45,361 nt of DNA from Burkholderiaceae bacterium (GCA_016790515.1 JAEUOY010000149.1:1-45361), one strand, 5' to 3'. Positions 23,872 through 33,993 are shown, numbered from the stretch's first letter. Program-made: numbers and translations. Notes: a model not told the origin generated them from the letters alone.

Positions 23872-23959
23872 CGCCCCAAGGGGCTGACACGCCCCAGGGC
23901 CTGCTGAGGAGGCGCCTTCGGTGCCAGGGGGCAGCGAGCGAAGCCAGCGCGGGGGCGCT
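23872..23959. repeat. Palindrome cluster between pilM and pilN
   Basis: Three hairpin-forming units lie in the 103-bp gap inside the pil operon: GCCCC-AA-GGGGC (23873-23884), GGCGCC-TTC-GGTGCC (23911-23925) and AGCGC-GGGG-GCGCT (23946-23959), the last overlapping the pilM stop. The word GGGGGCAGCGAGCGAAGCCA lies between the last two; from memory it resembles intergenic repeats common in Comamonadaceae and relatives. I saw no second copy in this window. Confidence 0.45.
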
Positions 23960-25038
23960 CATTGCAGGAACCTCCGCATCGCCAGCCCGCAGGCGGTGAG
24001 GTACGAAGGCGACTCCTTGCGCACCTTGGACTCCTTGACGTGGCTGCCGATCTTCATGCCGTCGAAGGGGTTGACCACCATCGAGGCGAAGCCGGTGAGG
24101 TCGGTGACGCGGTCCTTCAGTCCCGGCAGCGTCGCGGTGCCGCCGGCCAGCATCACGTAGTGCACCTTGTGGTGCGGCGTGCTGGTGAAGAAATACTGCA
24201 GCGCGCGGCCGATCTCCTGCGACAGGCTGTCGACGAAGGGGGTCAGCACCACGCTCTCGTAGTCTTCGGGCAGGTCGCCGCTGAGCTTCTTGCCCTCGGC
24301 CTCCTCGAACGAGAAGCCGTACTGGCGCGAGATCAGCGTGGTCAGCTGCGAGCCGCCGAAGGCCTGGTCGCGGTCGTAGAGCATCTCGCCCTCGCGCAGC
24401 ACTTTCAGGCTGGTCGTGTCGGCACCGATCTCGAACAGCGCGACCAGCGCGTCGTGGCCCTGATTGGGCAGGGTGTCGACGATGCGGCTCATCACCAGCA
24501 GCGAGGCGTGGCTCTCGACGTCGAGGACCGCCGGCTTCAGGCCCGCGGCTTCGGCCAGCCCCTGCCGGTCCTGCACCCGCTCCTTGCGCGACGCGGCGAT
24601 CAGCACCTCGACGTCGCCGCCCGAGGTCGGGCTGGGGCCGATGACGCAGAAATCGAGGCTGACCTCGTCGAGCGAGAACGGGATGTACTGGTTGGCCTCG
24701 GACTCGACCTGCAGTTCCAGCTCTTCGTCGCGCAGCCCCGCCGGCAGCATGATGCGCTTGGTGATCACCGCCGACTGCGGCATCGCCATCACCACCTGGC
24801 GGGTCTTGGTGCCGCTCTTGTCGATGAGCCGGCGCACCGCGGCGACCACCTCGTCGAACTTCTCGATCTGGCCGTCGGTGATCCAGCCCTTCTCGAACGG
24901 TTCGGACGCCAGGCGCTCGAGCACGTAGTCGCCGGTCGCAGACTTGCCCAGTTCCACGAGCTTGGCGCTGGACGAGCTGATGTCCAGCCCGATCATCGGC
25001 ACATGCTTGCGACCCAGCAGCAGGTCCATCAGGCTCAC
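23959..25038 (-). CDS. pilM: Type IV pilus biogenesis actin-like ATPase PilM
   Basis: A 359-residue cytoplasmic protein with the actin/FtsA fold that anchors PilN. Motifs include phosphate-1 IGLDISSSSAKLVEL, the AMPQSAVITKRI strand, ALFEIGADTTSLKVL (phosphate 2), and YVMLAGGTATLPGL (adenosine loop). I choose the GTG at 25038 because GGGAG lies 9 bases before it; an ATG three codons later is possible, and longer upstream extensions read as non-family sequence. First gene of the pil-aro operon, divergent from mrcA. Confidence 0.95.
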   Translation of the reverse strand: MSLMDLLLGRKHVPMIGLDISSSSAKLVELGKSATGDYVLERLASEPFEKGWITDGQIEKFDEVVAAVRRLIDKSGTKTRQVVMAMPQSAVITKRIMLPAGLRDEELELQVESEANQYIPFSLDEVSLDFCVIGPSPTSGGDVEVLIAASRKERVQDRQGLAEAAGLKPAVLDVESHASLLVMSRIVDTLPNQGHDALVALFEIGADTTSLKVLREGEMLYDRDQAFGGSQLTTLISRQYGFSFEEAEGKKLSGDLPEDYESVVLTPFVDSLSQEIGRALQYFFTSTPHHKVHYVMLAGGTATLPGLKDRVTDLTGFASMVVNPFDGMKIGSHVKESKVRKESPSYLTACGLAMRRFLQ

Positions 25039-25077
25039 GGGTGGCGTCTCCCAGCGGGCAGAATGCGTCTGCAACAC

Positions 25078-25107
25078 TTCATAAGTTACTTCAATGCTAG
25101 CAGTAAA
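25078..25107 (-). promoter_or_regulatory. Possible promoter of the pilMNOPQ operon
   Basis: Within the AT-richer 235-bp pilM-mrcA intergenic region, minus-strand TTTACT (25102-25107) and TATGAA (25078-25083) are 18 bp apart, each matching 4 of 6 consensus bases. No clear regulator site was recognised. The divergent mrcA promoter must also lie here; TATACA near 25254 is a possible -10 box for it. Confidence 0.3.
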
Positions 25108-25273
25108 GCCTTTGTAACCCAAAGGAATCTACCCGTTTTGGCGGCGCCCCACGTTGTGAGCAGCCGACGATTTCCACCCCAGTTGCAACCATCGGCAAGC
25201 GCAGTCGCAGCCGCCGCCGGGCCGGCGCACCGGGGCCGGCGCCCAGCCCGCTTTCTATACACTGGGCGGCTCC

Positions 25274-27634
25274 ATGGCTGACACCGAGCGCGCGCCGGCG
25301 CGTCCCCCGGCGCCCCTCCGCCCCGATCGGGGTCCGCTGCGCCTGCTGCTCAGGGGCCTGGGCTGGCTGCTGGGCATCGGCCTGGCGCTGCTGGCCTCGG
25401 CGCTGCTGGTGCTGGGCATCGGGCTGGCCGTGGCCTACCCCAACCTGCCCGAGACCGGCGGGCTCACCGACTACCGGCCCAAGCTGCCGCTGCGGGTGAT
25501 CTCGGCCGACGGCGTGCTGCTCGGCGAATTCGGCGAGGAGCGCCGCGTCTACACCCCGATCGCGCAGATCCCGCGGGTGATGCAGGAGGCCGTGCTGGCG
25601 ATCGAGGACGCCCGCTTCTACCGCCATGGCGGCGTCGACTACGTCGGCGTGATCCGCGCCGGGCTGGCGCAGTTCAATCGGGCCAAGAGCCAGGGCGCGT
25701 CGACGATCACGATGCAGGTCGCGCGCAACTTCTACCTGTCGACCGAGAAGACCTTCACCCGCAAGATCTACGAGATCCTGCTGGCACTGAAGATCGAGAG
25801 CCAGCTGACCAAGCCGCAGATCCTCGAGATCTACATGAACCAGATCTTCCTCGGCCAGCGGGCCTATGGCTTCGCGGCCGCCGCGGAGATCTACTTCGGC
25901 AAGCCGCTGGCCGAGCTGACGGTGGCCGAGGCCGCGATGCTGGCCGGGCTGCCGCAGGCGCCGTCGGCCTACAACCCGGTGAGCAACCCGGCCCGGGCGA
26001 CGCGGCGCCAGCAGTACATCATCGACCGGATGGAGGCCAACGGCTTCATCACCGAGGAGCAGGCCGAGGCCGCGCGCAAGGAGACGCTGAAGCTGCGCAC
26101 CCCGACCGAGGCCGCGGTGCACGCCGAATACGTGGCCGAGGCGGTGCGCCAGCTGGTCTTCAGCCAGTACGGCCCCGAGACCACCACCCGCGGCCTGAAT
26201 GTGCACGTGACGGTCGACGCCACCGACCAGGCGGTGGCCTACCGCGCGCTGCGCCGCGGCCTGCTCGACTACGAGCGGCGCCAGCACTACCGCGGCCCCG
26301 AGGACTTCGTCGTGCTGCCGGCCGACCCCGCGGCGCTCGACGCCCGCATCGCCGAGGCGCTGTCCGAGCACCCCGACAACGACGAGCTGAAGGCCGCGGT
26401 GGTGCTGGAGGCCTCGCCGAAGAAGGTGGTGGCGGTGCTGCAGTCGGGCGAGAGCATCAGCGTCACCGGCGACGGCCTCAAGCCCGTGACCTCGGGGCTG
26501 GCCGACAAGGCCGAGCCGGGCAAGCAGATCCGCCGCGGCGCGGTGGTGCGCGCGGTGCGCGGCCCCAAGGGCGACTGGACGCTGACCCAGCTGCCCGAGG
26601 TCGAGGGCGCCTTTGTCGCGATGGACCCGAACTCCGGCGCGATCCGCGCGCTGGTCGGCGGCTTCGATTTCGGCAAGAGCAAGTTCAACCACGTCACCCA
26701 GGCCTGGCGGCAGCCGGGTTCGAGCTTCAAGCCCTTCATCTACTCGGCGGCGCTGGAGAAGGGCTTCACGCCGCAGACGGTGGTCAACGACGCGCCGCTG
26801 TTCTTCGACGCCGGCACCACCGGGAGCCAGCCCTGGGAGCCGAAGAACTACGACGGCAAGTTCGAGGGCCCGATGCCGCTGAAGACCGCGCTGGCCAAGT
26901 CGAAGAACATGGTCTCGATCCGCGTGCTGCAGTCCACCGGCGTGAACTTCGCGCAGGACTGGATCACCCGCTTCGGCTTCGAGGCCGACAAGCACCCGGC
27001 CTATCTGACGATGGCGCTGGGCGCCGGTTCGGTCACGCCGCTGCAGATGGCCGGCGGCTACAGCGTGTTCGCCAACGGCGGCTACCGGGTCGACCCGTTG
27101 CTGATCACCCGCATCACCGACAGCAAGGGCCGCGTGCTGCAGCAGACCACGCCGGCACCGCTGGACGAATCGGCACGCACGCTGGAAGCCCGCAACGCCT
27201 TCGTGATGACCCAGCTGATGGGCGAGGTGGCGCGCTCGGGGACCGCGGCCAAGGTCTACGCGACCTTCAAGCGCATGGACCTGGCCGGCAAGACCGGCAC
27301 CACCAACGATTCGATGGACGCCTGGTTCGCCGGCTACCAGCCCAACCTGGTCGCCGTGGTGTGGATCGGCTACGACACGCCGCGCAAGCTGGGCGACCGC
27401 GAGACCGGCGGCGGCCTGGCGCTGCCGGTGTGGATCGAGTACATGAGCCACGCGCTGAAGAAACTGCCCGAGCAGCCGGCCACGGTGCCGGAGGGCCTGA
27501 TCCAGCAGGGCGGCGACTGGCTGTTCGACGAGTTCAGTGCCGGCGCCGGGGTCAGCAGCGTGGGCCTGGAAGACAAGCTGCCCCAGCCGCCCAGCGAGAG
27601 CGAGCGCAAGAGCATCCTCGACCTGTTCAGGTGA
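25274..27634 (+). CDS. mrcA: Penicillin-binding protein 1A (bifunctional peptidoglycan synthase)
   Basis: A 786-residue class A PBP anchored by an N-terminal helix (about 30-55). The glycosyltransferase (GT51) domain has catalytic Glu111 in LAIEDARFYRHGG, followed by GASTITMQVARN, KIYEILLALKIE and IYMNQIFLGQRAYGF. The transpeptidase domain has Ser483 in GSSFKP, SKN at 543-545 and KTGT at 673-676, so both activities look intact. The insert (about 340-450) is the OB-like domain of PBP1A. The start lacks a strong ribosome site (GGGCGG only). Divergent from pilM as in most Burkholderiales, and its end overlaps cyaY by 8 bp on the opposite strand. Confidence 0.96.
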   Translation: MADTERAPARPPAPLRPDRGPLRLLLRGLGWLLGIGLALLASALLVLGIGLAVAYPNLPETGGLTDYRPKLPLRVISADGVLLGEFGEERRVYTPIAQIPRVMQEAVLAIEDARFYRHGGVDYVGVIRAGLAQFNRAKSQGASTITMQVARNFYLSTEKTFTRKIYEILLALKIESQLTKPQILEIYMNQIFLGQRAYGFAAAAEIYFGKPLAELTVAEAAMLAGLPQAPSAYNPVSNPARATRRQQYIIDRMEANGFITEEQAEAARKETLKLRTPTEAAVHAEYVAEAVRQLVFSQYGPETTTRGLNVHVTVDATDQAVAYRALRRGLLDYERRQHYRGPEDFVVLPADPAALDARIAEALSEHPDNDELKAAVVLEASPKKVVAVLQSGESISVTGDGLKPVTSGLADKAEPGKQIRRGAVVRAVRGPKGDWTLTQLPEVEGAFVAMDPNSGAIRALVGGFDFGKSKFNHVTQAWRQPGSSFKPFIYSAALEKGFTPQTVVNDAPLFFDAGTTGSQPWEPKNYDGKFEGPMPLKTALAKSKNMVSIRVLQSTGVNFAQDWITRFGFEADKHPAYLTMALGAGSVTPLQMAGGYSVFANGGYRVDPLLITRITDSKGRVLQQTTPAPLDESARTLEARNAFVMTQLMGEVARSGTAAKVYATFKRMDLAGKTGTTNDSMDAWFAGYQPNLVAVVWIGYDTPRKLGDRETGGGLALPVWIEYMSHALKKLPEQPATVPEGLIQQGGDWLFDEFSAGAGVSSVGLEDKLPQPPSESERKSILDLFR

Positions 27635-28010
27635 TGGCAGGCGGGGCGAAGCGCAGCGCCTTGCCGGCCTGGGCGCTGGCATGCTGCGACAGCGACGCGA
27701 AGAACTCGCTGCCGTCGCGGGTGTCCAGCCATCGGCCGTTCACATGGCGGTAGTGGTGGCCGCCGGCCCTGGCCGCCAGCCACAGCTCGTGCAGCGGCGG
27801 CTGGGTGTTCAGGACGATCTTGCTGCCGCCGGGCAGGCTCAGCTCGAGCAGGCCGCCGGTGCGCTGGGTGTCGATGTCGATCACGTCGTCGTCGAGCCAG
27901 CGGTCGATCGTCGCCTCGATCGCCGCCAGCACCGCGTGCGACAGGCGGTGGAACTCGGCGTCGGTCAGCGGTGTCGCGGGCGGCGCCACCGGGGGTGTGG
28001 CCTGGGTCAT
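27627..28010 (-). CDS. cyaY: Iron donor/frataxin homologue CyaY
   Basis: A 127-residue frataxin-like protein that modulates iron-sulfur cluster assembly on IscS/IscU. The core begins LTDAEFHRLSHAVLAAIEATIDRW, followed by the acidic ridge DDDVIDIDTQ, the strand GLLELSLPGGSKIVLNTQPPLHELWLAA, and FHY-type GGHHYRHVNGRWLDTRDGSEFFASLS. The N-terminal Pro/Ala stretch is longer than in E. coli (106 residues). Its start is only 19 bp from that of divergent lptM, and its stop overlaps mrcA. Confidence 0.93.
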   Translation of the reverse strand: MTQATPPVAPPATPLTDAEFHRLSHAVLAAIEATIDRWLDDDVIDIDTQRTGGLLELSLPGGSKIVLNTQPPLHELWLAARAGGHHYRHVNGRWLDTRDGSEFFASLSQHASAQAGKALRFAPPAIT

Positions 28011-28029
28011 GGTCGATAGAATCCGAGCG

Positions 28030-28203
28030 ATGGAAGCGATTTCGAGTGTAGCGAGGCCAAGCTGGTGGCGTACGGTGCGGCGGGCCACCACCCTGCTGGC
28101 GGTGGGCGCCTTGTTGGCTGGCTGCGGCCAGAAGGGCCCGCTGACCTTGCCGGCGGGCGCAGCGGCGTCGGCGCCTGCCGCATCGGCGGCGGTGGCCAAA
28201 TGA
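28030..28203 (+). CDS. lptM: Small lipoprotein LptM (YifL family)
   Basis: About 57 residues: signal peptide RRATTLLAVGALLAGC with acylated Cys32, immediately followed by the diagnostic GQKGPLTLP and an Ala-rich tail. LptM mimics LPS and helps LptD oxidative maturation at the outer membrane. It is the usual neighbour of lysA and cyaY. The start is uncertain: the ATG at 28030 gives a 31-residue leader, while a GTG at 28075 would give a more typical 16-residue leader. The stop overlaps the lysA ATG (ATGA, 28200-28203). Confidence 0.85.
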   Translation: MEAISSVARPSWWRTVRRATTLLAVGALLAGCGQKGPLTLPAGAAASAPAASAAVAK

Positions 28204-29465
28204 GTTCGCCGCAGCTGCCGGGTGCGCCCTTCCTGGCGCGCCGCGGCGACGATCTCTGGCTCGACGGCGTGCGCCTGTCCGAGGTCGCCGCCGAGTTCGG
28301 CACCCCGCTGTACGTCTACTCGCGCAGCGCGATGCGCGCCGCCGCCGGCGCCTACCTGCAGGCCCTGGCCGGGCGGCCGCACCTGCTGTGCTACGCGATG
28401 AAGGCCAATGCCAGCCTGACAGTGATCAGGACCTTTGCCGAACTCGGGCTGGGCTTCGACATCGTCTCGGGCGGCGAACTGGCGCGGGTGATCGCCGCCG
28501 GCGCCGACCCGGCCAAGGTGGTGTTCTCCGGCGTCGGCAAGACCCGCGCCGAAATGCGCGCCGCGCTGCTGGCCGGCGTCAGGTGCTTCAACGTCGAGAG
28601 CGAGGCCGAGCTGCTGGCGCTGTCCGGGGTGGCCAGCGGGCTCGGGCGGACCGCCGCGATCAGCCTGCGCGTCAACCCCGATGTCGATGCGAAGACCCAC
28701 CCCTACATCTCCACCGGACTGAAGGGCAACAAGTTCGGCGTCGCGCACGAACACGCGCGCGCGGTGTATCGGCAGGCGGCAGCGCTGCCGGGCATCCGCG
28801 TGACCGGCATCGACTGCCACATCGGCTCGCAGATCACCGAGATCGCGCCCTACCTCGATGCGCTGGACCGCCTGCTCGACCTGGTCGAGCAGGTCGAGGC
28901 CGACGGCGGCACGATCCACCACCTCGACCTGGGCGGCGGCCTGGGCATCACCTATACCGACGAGCAGCCGCCGGCGGCCGACCTGCTGGTCGGCCAGCTG
29001 CTGGCGCGCATCGACGCCCGCGGCCACGGCCACCGCGAGGTGCTGATGGAGCCCGGCCGCTCGCTGGTCGGCAATGCCGGCGTGCTGCTGACCGAGGTGC
29101 TGGTGCTCAAGCCCGGGGCCGAGAAGAACTTCTGCATCGTCGACGCGGCGATGAACGACATGGCCCGCCCGGCGATGTACCAGGCCTGGATGGGCATCGT
29201 GCCGTGCCACCAGCGCAGTGACCCGGCGCTGACCTGGGACGTCGTGGGCCCGGTCTGCGAGTCGGGCGACTGGCTGGGCCGCGACCGCGCGCTGGCCGTG
29301 CAGCCCGGCGACCTGCTGGCGGTGCTGTCGGCCGGCGCCTACGGCATGACGATGGCCAGCAACTACAACACCCGGCCGCGCGCTGCCGAGGTGATGGTCG
29401 ACAACGGCCGCGCGACGCTGATCCGCCGCCGCGAGACCATCGACGAGTTGCTGCGCGGCGAGCTG

Positions 29466-29477
<12 letters not shown>
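28200..29477 (+). CDS. lysA: Diaminopimelate decarboxylase
   Basis: A 425-residue PLP enzyme that makes L-lysine from meso-diaminopimelate, cytoplasmic. The cofactor lysine is Lys68 in LLCYAMKANAS. The alanine-racemase-like barrel shows SGGELARVIAAG, RVNPDVDAKTHPYISTGLKGNKFG, the glycine-rich LDLGGGLGITY and EPGRSLVGNAG. The second domain has the active-site cysteine in GPVCESGDWLG and the tyrosine in SAGAYGMTMASNYN. Start coupled to lptM by ATGA overlap. The 3' end overlaps the convergent ABC ATPase gene by 12 bp. Confidence 0.97.
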
Positions 29478-30472
<995 letters not shown>

Positions 30473-30476
<4 letters not shown>

Positions 30477-31456
30477 GTTGCGGCCTCCTCGGCGGGCGCA
30501 TGCAGCCAGCAGGCGGCGCGGGTGGTGCCGGCGGCCATCAGGTCGGGCCGCTGCCGGCGGCAGCGGTCCACCGCCTGCGGGCAGCGCGGGTTGAACGCGC
30601 AGCCGGCGGGAACGGCGTTGAGCCGCGGCATCGCGCCGTCGATCTGCATCAGCCGCTCGCGCTCGCTCTCCATCGACGGGATCGAGCCCATCAGGCCGAC
30701 GGTGTACGGATGCGCCGGGTGGTGGATGACTTCGGCCACCGGTCCGATCTCGGCGATGCGGCCGGCGTACATCACCGCCACGCGGTCGCAGGTCTCGGCG
30801 ATCACGCCCATGTCGTGCGTGACCAGCATCACCGCAGCCCCTTGTTCCTTCGCCAGCGTCTTCAGCAGCGCGATGATCTGGGCCTGGATCGACACGTCCA
30901 GCGCGGTGGTCGGCTCGTCGGCAACGATCAGTTCGGGCTGCGCAGCCAAGGCCAGCGCGATCACCACCCGCTGGCGCATGCCGCCGGAGAACTGGTGCGG
31001 ATACTGGTCGATGCGCTGCTCGGCCGCCGGGATGCCGGTGGACTGCAGCAGTTCGATCGCCCGCCGCCGCGCCGCATCGGCGGTCAGCCCCAGGTGGACC
31101 TGGATCGTCTCGACGAGCTGGCGCCCGATGGTGTACAGCGGGTTCAGCGAGGTCAGCGGGTCCTGGAAGATCGCGCCGATGCGCCGGCCGCGGATCCTGC
31201 GCATGTCCTCGGGCGGCAGGTTGTCGATGCGCAGGCCGGCCAGCCTGATCTCGCCGCCGGCGACCCGGCCGGGCGGCTCGAGCAGGCCGATGATCGCCGC
31301 GCCGGTCAGGCTCTTGCCGGCGCCCGATTCACCGACCACGCCGAGGATCTCGCCGGGCTGGATGTCGAACGACACGTCGTCCAGCGCCAGCAGCGTGCCG
31401 CGCCGGGTCGGGAACTCCACCCGCAGGTGGCGGACTTCGAGCAGTGGATGGCTCAT
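30473..31456 (-). CDS. dppD: Peptide/nickel-type ABC transporter ATP-binding protein (DppD/OppD-like)
   Basis: A 327-residue ATPase that pairs with the next gene's product. Walker A GESGAGKSLT, Q-loop AIFQDPLTSLNPLYTIG, signature FSGGMRQRVVIALALA, Walker B LIVADEPTTALDVSIQAQII and switch VTHDMGVIAE. C-terminal cysteine segment AGCAFNPRCPQAVDRC with a later C. The gene begins 10 bp after the permease stop. No clear ribosome site was seen, so translation may depend on coupling. Confidence 0.92.
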
Positions 31457-31466
31457 CGCGTGGTGT

Positions 31467-32438
31467 CTACCGGAGCCTCGGGTTCAGCGCGTCGCGCAGC
31501 CAGTCGCCGAGCAGGTTCACGCTCAGCGCGATCATCACCAGCACGACGCCGGGGAAAATCGTGATCCACCATTCGCCGGAGAACAGGAAGTCCTGGCCGA
31601 CGCGGATCAGCGTGCCCAGCGACGGCGAGGTCGGCGGCACGCCGACGCCCAGGAACGACAGCGTCGCCTCGGTGATGATCGCGGTGGCGATGTGGATGGT
31701 CGCCAGCACCAGCACCGGCCCCAGCACGTTGGGCAGCACATGCCGGCGCATGATGCGCAGCGGCGAGACGCCGATCACCCGCGCGGCCTGCACGTACTCC
31801 TTCTGCCGCTCGACCAGGGTCGAGCCGCGCACCGTGCGCGCGTACTGCACCCAGCCGGTCAGCGAGATCGCCAGGATCAGCACCGTGAAGGCCAGCGTCT
31901 CGTGGGCGTTCGGGAACATCGCCCGGCCGACGCCGTCGATCAGCAGCGCGATAAGGATCGACGGGAACGACAGCATCACGTCGCACACGCGCATGATGAA
32001 GCCATCGACCCGGCCGCCGACGAAGCCGGCCAGCAGCCCCAGGCCGACGCCGACGACCACCGACAGCGCGACCGACGCGAGCCCGACGAACAGCGAGATG
32101 CGCGAGCCGTACATCAGCGCCGACAGGATGTCGCGGCCCTGGTCGTCGGTGCCCAGCAGGTACTTCGTGCTGCCCTCGGCCATCCAGGCCGGCGGCAGGC
32201 GGGCGTCGGTCAGGTCCAGCGAGGCCAGGTCCATCGGGTTGTGGGGCGCCAGCGTGCCGGCAAACACCGCGAACACGGAGCAGACCAGCGCGATGATCGC
32301 CGCGGCAATCGCCATCGGCGACTGCTTGAAGCTGTGCCAGACGTCGCCGTCGAGGAAGCGCGCCAGCGCGCCGGCAGCGGGCGCCGGCGGCACGTTCAGC
32401 GCCTGGGGGTCGGGGTTCGGCGATGGGGTCGAGGGCAT
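31467..32438 (-). CDS. dppC: Peptide/nickel-type ABC transporter permease (DppC/OppC-like)
   Basis: About 323 residues with an N-terminal helix (MAIAAAIIALVCSVFAVFAG), the N-terminal OppC/DppC linker HNPMDLASLDL, LGTDDQGRDILSALMYGSRISLFVGL, and a five-helix permease core with the EAA loop (EYVQAARVIGVSPLRIMRRHVLPN) that contacts the ATPases. I choose MPSTPSPNPD as start; GTG codons further upstream overlap the end of the previous gene. Confidence 0.91.
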   Translation of the reverse strand: MPSTPSPNPDPQALNVPPAPAAGALARFLDGDVWHSFKQSPMAIAAAIIALVCSVFAVFAGTLAPHNPMDLASLDLTDARLPPAWMAEGSTKYLLGTDDQGRDILSALMYGSRISLFVGLASVALSVVVGVGLGLLAGFVGGRVDGFIMRVCDVMLSFPSILIALLIDGVGRAMFPNAHETLAFTVLILAISLTGWVQYARTVRGSTLVERQKEYVQAARVIGVSPLRIMRRHVLPNVLGPVLVLATIHIATAIITEATLSFLGVGVPPTSPSLGTLIRVGQDFLFSGEWWITIFPGVVLVMIALSVNLLGDWLRDALNPRLR

Positions 32439-32460
32439 GATCCGGCAGGGTCGAATGGCA

Positions 32461-33444
32461 TCAATGGCCGGCGGCACCACGTTCGATGCGCAGCCGCGGG
32501 TCGACCGCGAAGTACAGCAGGTCGACGGCCAGGTTGATCGTCACGAACACCAGCGCGATCAGGCACAGGTAGGCGGCCATCACCGGGATGTCGGCGAACT
32601 GCACCGCCGAGATGAACAGCAGCCCCATGCCCGGCCACTGGAACACCGTCTCGGTGACGATCGCGAAGGCGATGATGCCGCCCAGTTGAAGCCCGGCGAT
32701 CGTGATCACCGGCACCAGCGTGTTCTTCAGCGCATGGCCGAAGTAGACCAGCCGGTCGGGCAGGCCGCGGGCGCGGGCGAACTTGATGTAGTCGGTGCGC
32801 AGCACTTCGAGCATCTCGCTGCGCACCAGCCGCAGCACCAGCGCCATCGGGAACAGCGCCAGCGTGAAGGCCGGCAGCAGCAGGTGCTTGATGCCGTCGG
32901 CCGTCAGCAGCCCGGTGGTGAAGGGCCCGAGCGCGACGACGTCGCCGCGGCCGAAGCTCGGCAGCCATTTCAGCAGCACCGCGAAGACCAGGATCAGCAG
33001 GATGCCGATCAGGAAGTTGGGCAGCGACACGCCCAGCAGCGAGCCGGTCATCACCGCCTGCGACATGAAGCTGCCACGGCGCAGCGCCGCATAGACGCCC
33101 AGCGGGATGCCCAGCAGCAGCCCGATCAGCGCCGAGACGGCGGCGAGCTCCAGCGTCGCCGGGAAGCGCTCGGCGATCAGCGCCGACACCTTGCGGCCCT
33201 GGCGCAGGCTGATGCCGAACTCGCCCTGCAGCGCATTGCCGACGAAGTGCGCGAACTGCACGAAGAACGGCTGGTCCAGCCCCAGTTCGGCCCGCAACTG
33301 TTCGCGCTGCTCGGCGGTGGCGTCCTGGCCCATCAGGTTGGTGACCGGATCGCCGACGAACTGGAACAGCAGGAAGGCGATGAACCCGACCGTCAGCATC
33401 ACGATCAGGGCCTGGAACAGGCGGCGCAGGACGAAGGCGAGCAT
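32461..33444 (-). CDS. dppB: Peptide/nickel-type ABC transporter permease (DppB/OppB-like)
   Basis: A 327-residue permease, first gene of the operon. It has the family start MLAFVLRRLFQALIVMLTVGFIAFLLFQF, the periplasmic part with LGLDQPFFVQFAHFVGNALQGEFG, and the EAA loop (DYIKFARARGLPDRLVYFGHALKN). The end PGMGLLFISAVQFADIPVMAAYLCLIALVFVTINLAVDLLYFAVDPRLR is typical. No Shine-Dalgarno sequence is evident before the ATG. A periplasmic binding protein gene, usually first in such operons, is missing upstream and downstream. Confidence 0.93.
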   Translation of the reverse strand: MLAFVLRRLFQALIVMLTVGFIAFLLFQFVGDPVTNLMGQDATAEQREQLRAELGLDQPFFVQFAHFVGNALQGEFGISLRQGRKVSALIAERFPATLELAAVSALIGLLLGIPLGVYAALRRGSFMSQAVMTGSLLGVSLPNFLIGILLILVFAVLLKWLPSFGRGDVVALGPFTTGLLTADGIKHLLLPAFTLALFPMALVLRLVRSEMLEVLRTDYIKFARARGLPDRLVYFGHALKNTLVPVITIAGLQLGGIIAFAIVTETVFQWPGMGLLFISAVQFADIPVMAAYLCLIALVFVTINLAVDLLYFAVDPRLRIERGAAGH

Positions 33445-33536
33445 GAGGATGCGTTGACCAGGGAAGCTGCATTCGACCCGATCGCAGGCCGCATTTCAAC
33501 GCAGGTTTACGCCCGCTCGGAGTCTGGGCCGGCAAG

Positions 33537-33565
33537 AAAAAGGGCGCCCTGGGAGGCGCCCTTTT
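33537..33565 (-). terminator. Intrinsic terminator after the repeat-protein gene
   Basis: Stem GGGCGCC (33542-33548) and GGCGCCC (33555-33561), extended by A:T pairs on both sides. Read on the minus strand the hairpin is followed by TTTTTC, a good U tract, 60-88 bp after the stop of the gene at 33625-33993. The A/T flanks make it potentially bidirectional. It insulates the dpp operon from upstream transcription. Confidence 0.85.
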
Positions 33566-33624
33566 CGACGAATCGCCGACGACGGGCCTGCCGTCGCGGC
33601 AAGCCCCTCGCCGGAACGAGGCTC

Positions 33625-33993
33625 TTACTGCTGGCCGGACTTGACTTCGCCCTTCTTCACCGCCGTCGCGGTTTCGGACTTCACGTCGGCGCGGGCCTTG
33701 TCGGACTTCGGCTTGGTGGCACCCTTGGCCTCAGCCGTCTGAGCATGGGCTGCGTCCAGATTGCCGGCCTTGTTGGCCTTGGCGGTATCGCTCTTCACGT
33801 CGGCACGAGCCTTGTCCGAGGTGGTCTTGGTGCCCTTGGCTTCGGCCGGGGCAGCCTGCCCTTCGACGGTCTTGCCCGACTTCACCGCCGACGCGGTGTC
33901 GGCCTTGACTTCGGCGCGGGTGGCCTGCGCGAATGCCGAGGCGGCCAGCACCTGCGACAGCGCGAACGCGGTAACGAGAACGATCTTCTTCAT
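33625..33993 (-). CDS. Small exported protein with three RA(E/D)VKS-type repeats
   Basis: 122 residues: signal peptide (MKKIVLVTAFALSQVLAASAFA, cleavage near 22), then a highly charged Lys/Ala/Glu/Thr-rich mature part with no hydrophobic core. Three copies of R-A-(E/D)-V-K-(A/S)-(D/E)-T-A-x-A-x-K-x-G start at residues 26, 63 and 101, a period of 37-38 residues; AEAKGxxKxxSDK links them. It looks disordered or helical and periplasmic. From memory, similar short Burkholderiales proteins are often labelled TolA-like, a label based on composition only. A clear ribosome site (CAGGAG, 8 bases before the ATG) and its own terminator suggest a well-expressed single gene. Function unknown. Confidence 0.85.
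   Translation of the reverse strand: MKKIVLVTAFALSQVLAASAFAQATRAEVKADTASAVKSGKTVEGQAAPAEAKGTKTTSDKARADVKSDTAKANKAGNLDAAHAQTAEAKGATKPKSDKARADVKSETATAVKKGEVKSGQQ

Noticed and set aside
25097-27682. Minus-strand open frame of 861 codons opposite mrcA
   Set aside because: Antisense of an intact PBP1A with all motifs; composition typical of a GC-rich shadow frame.
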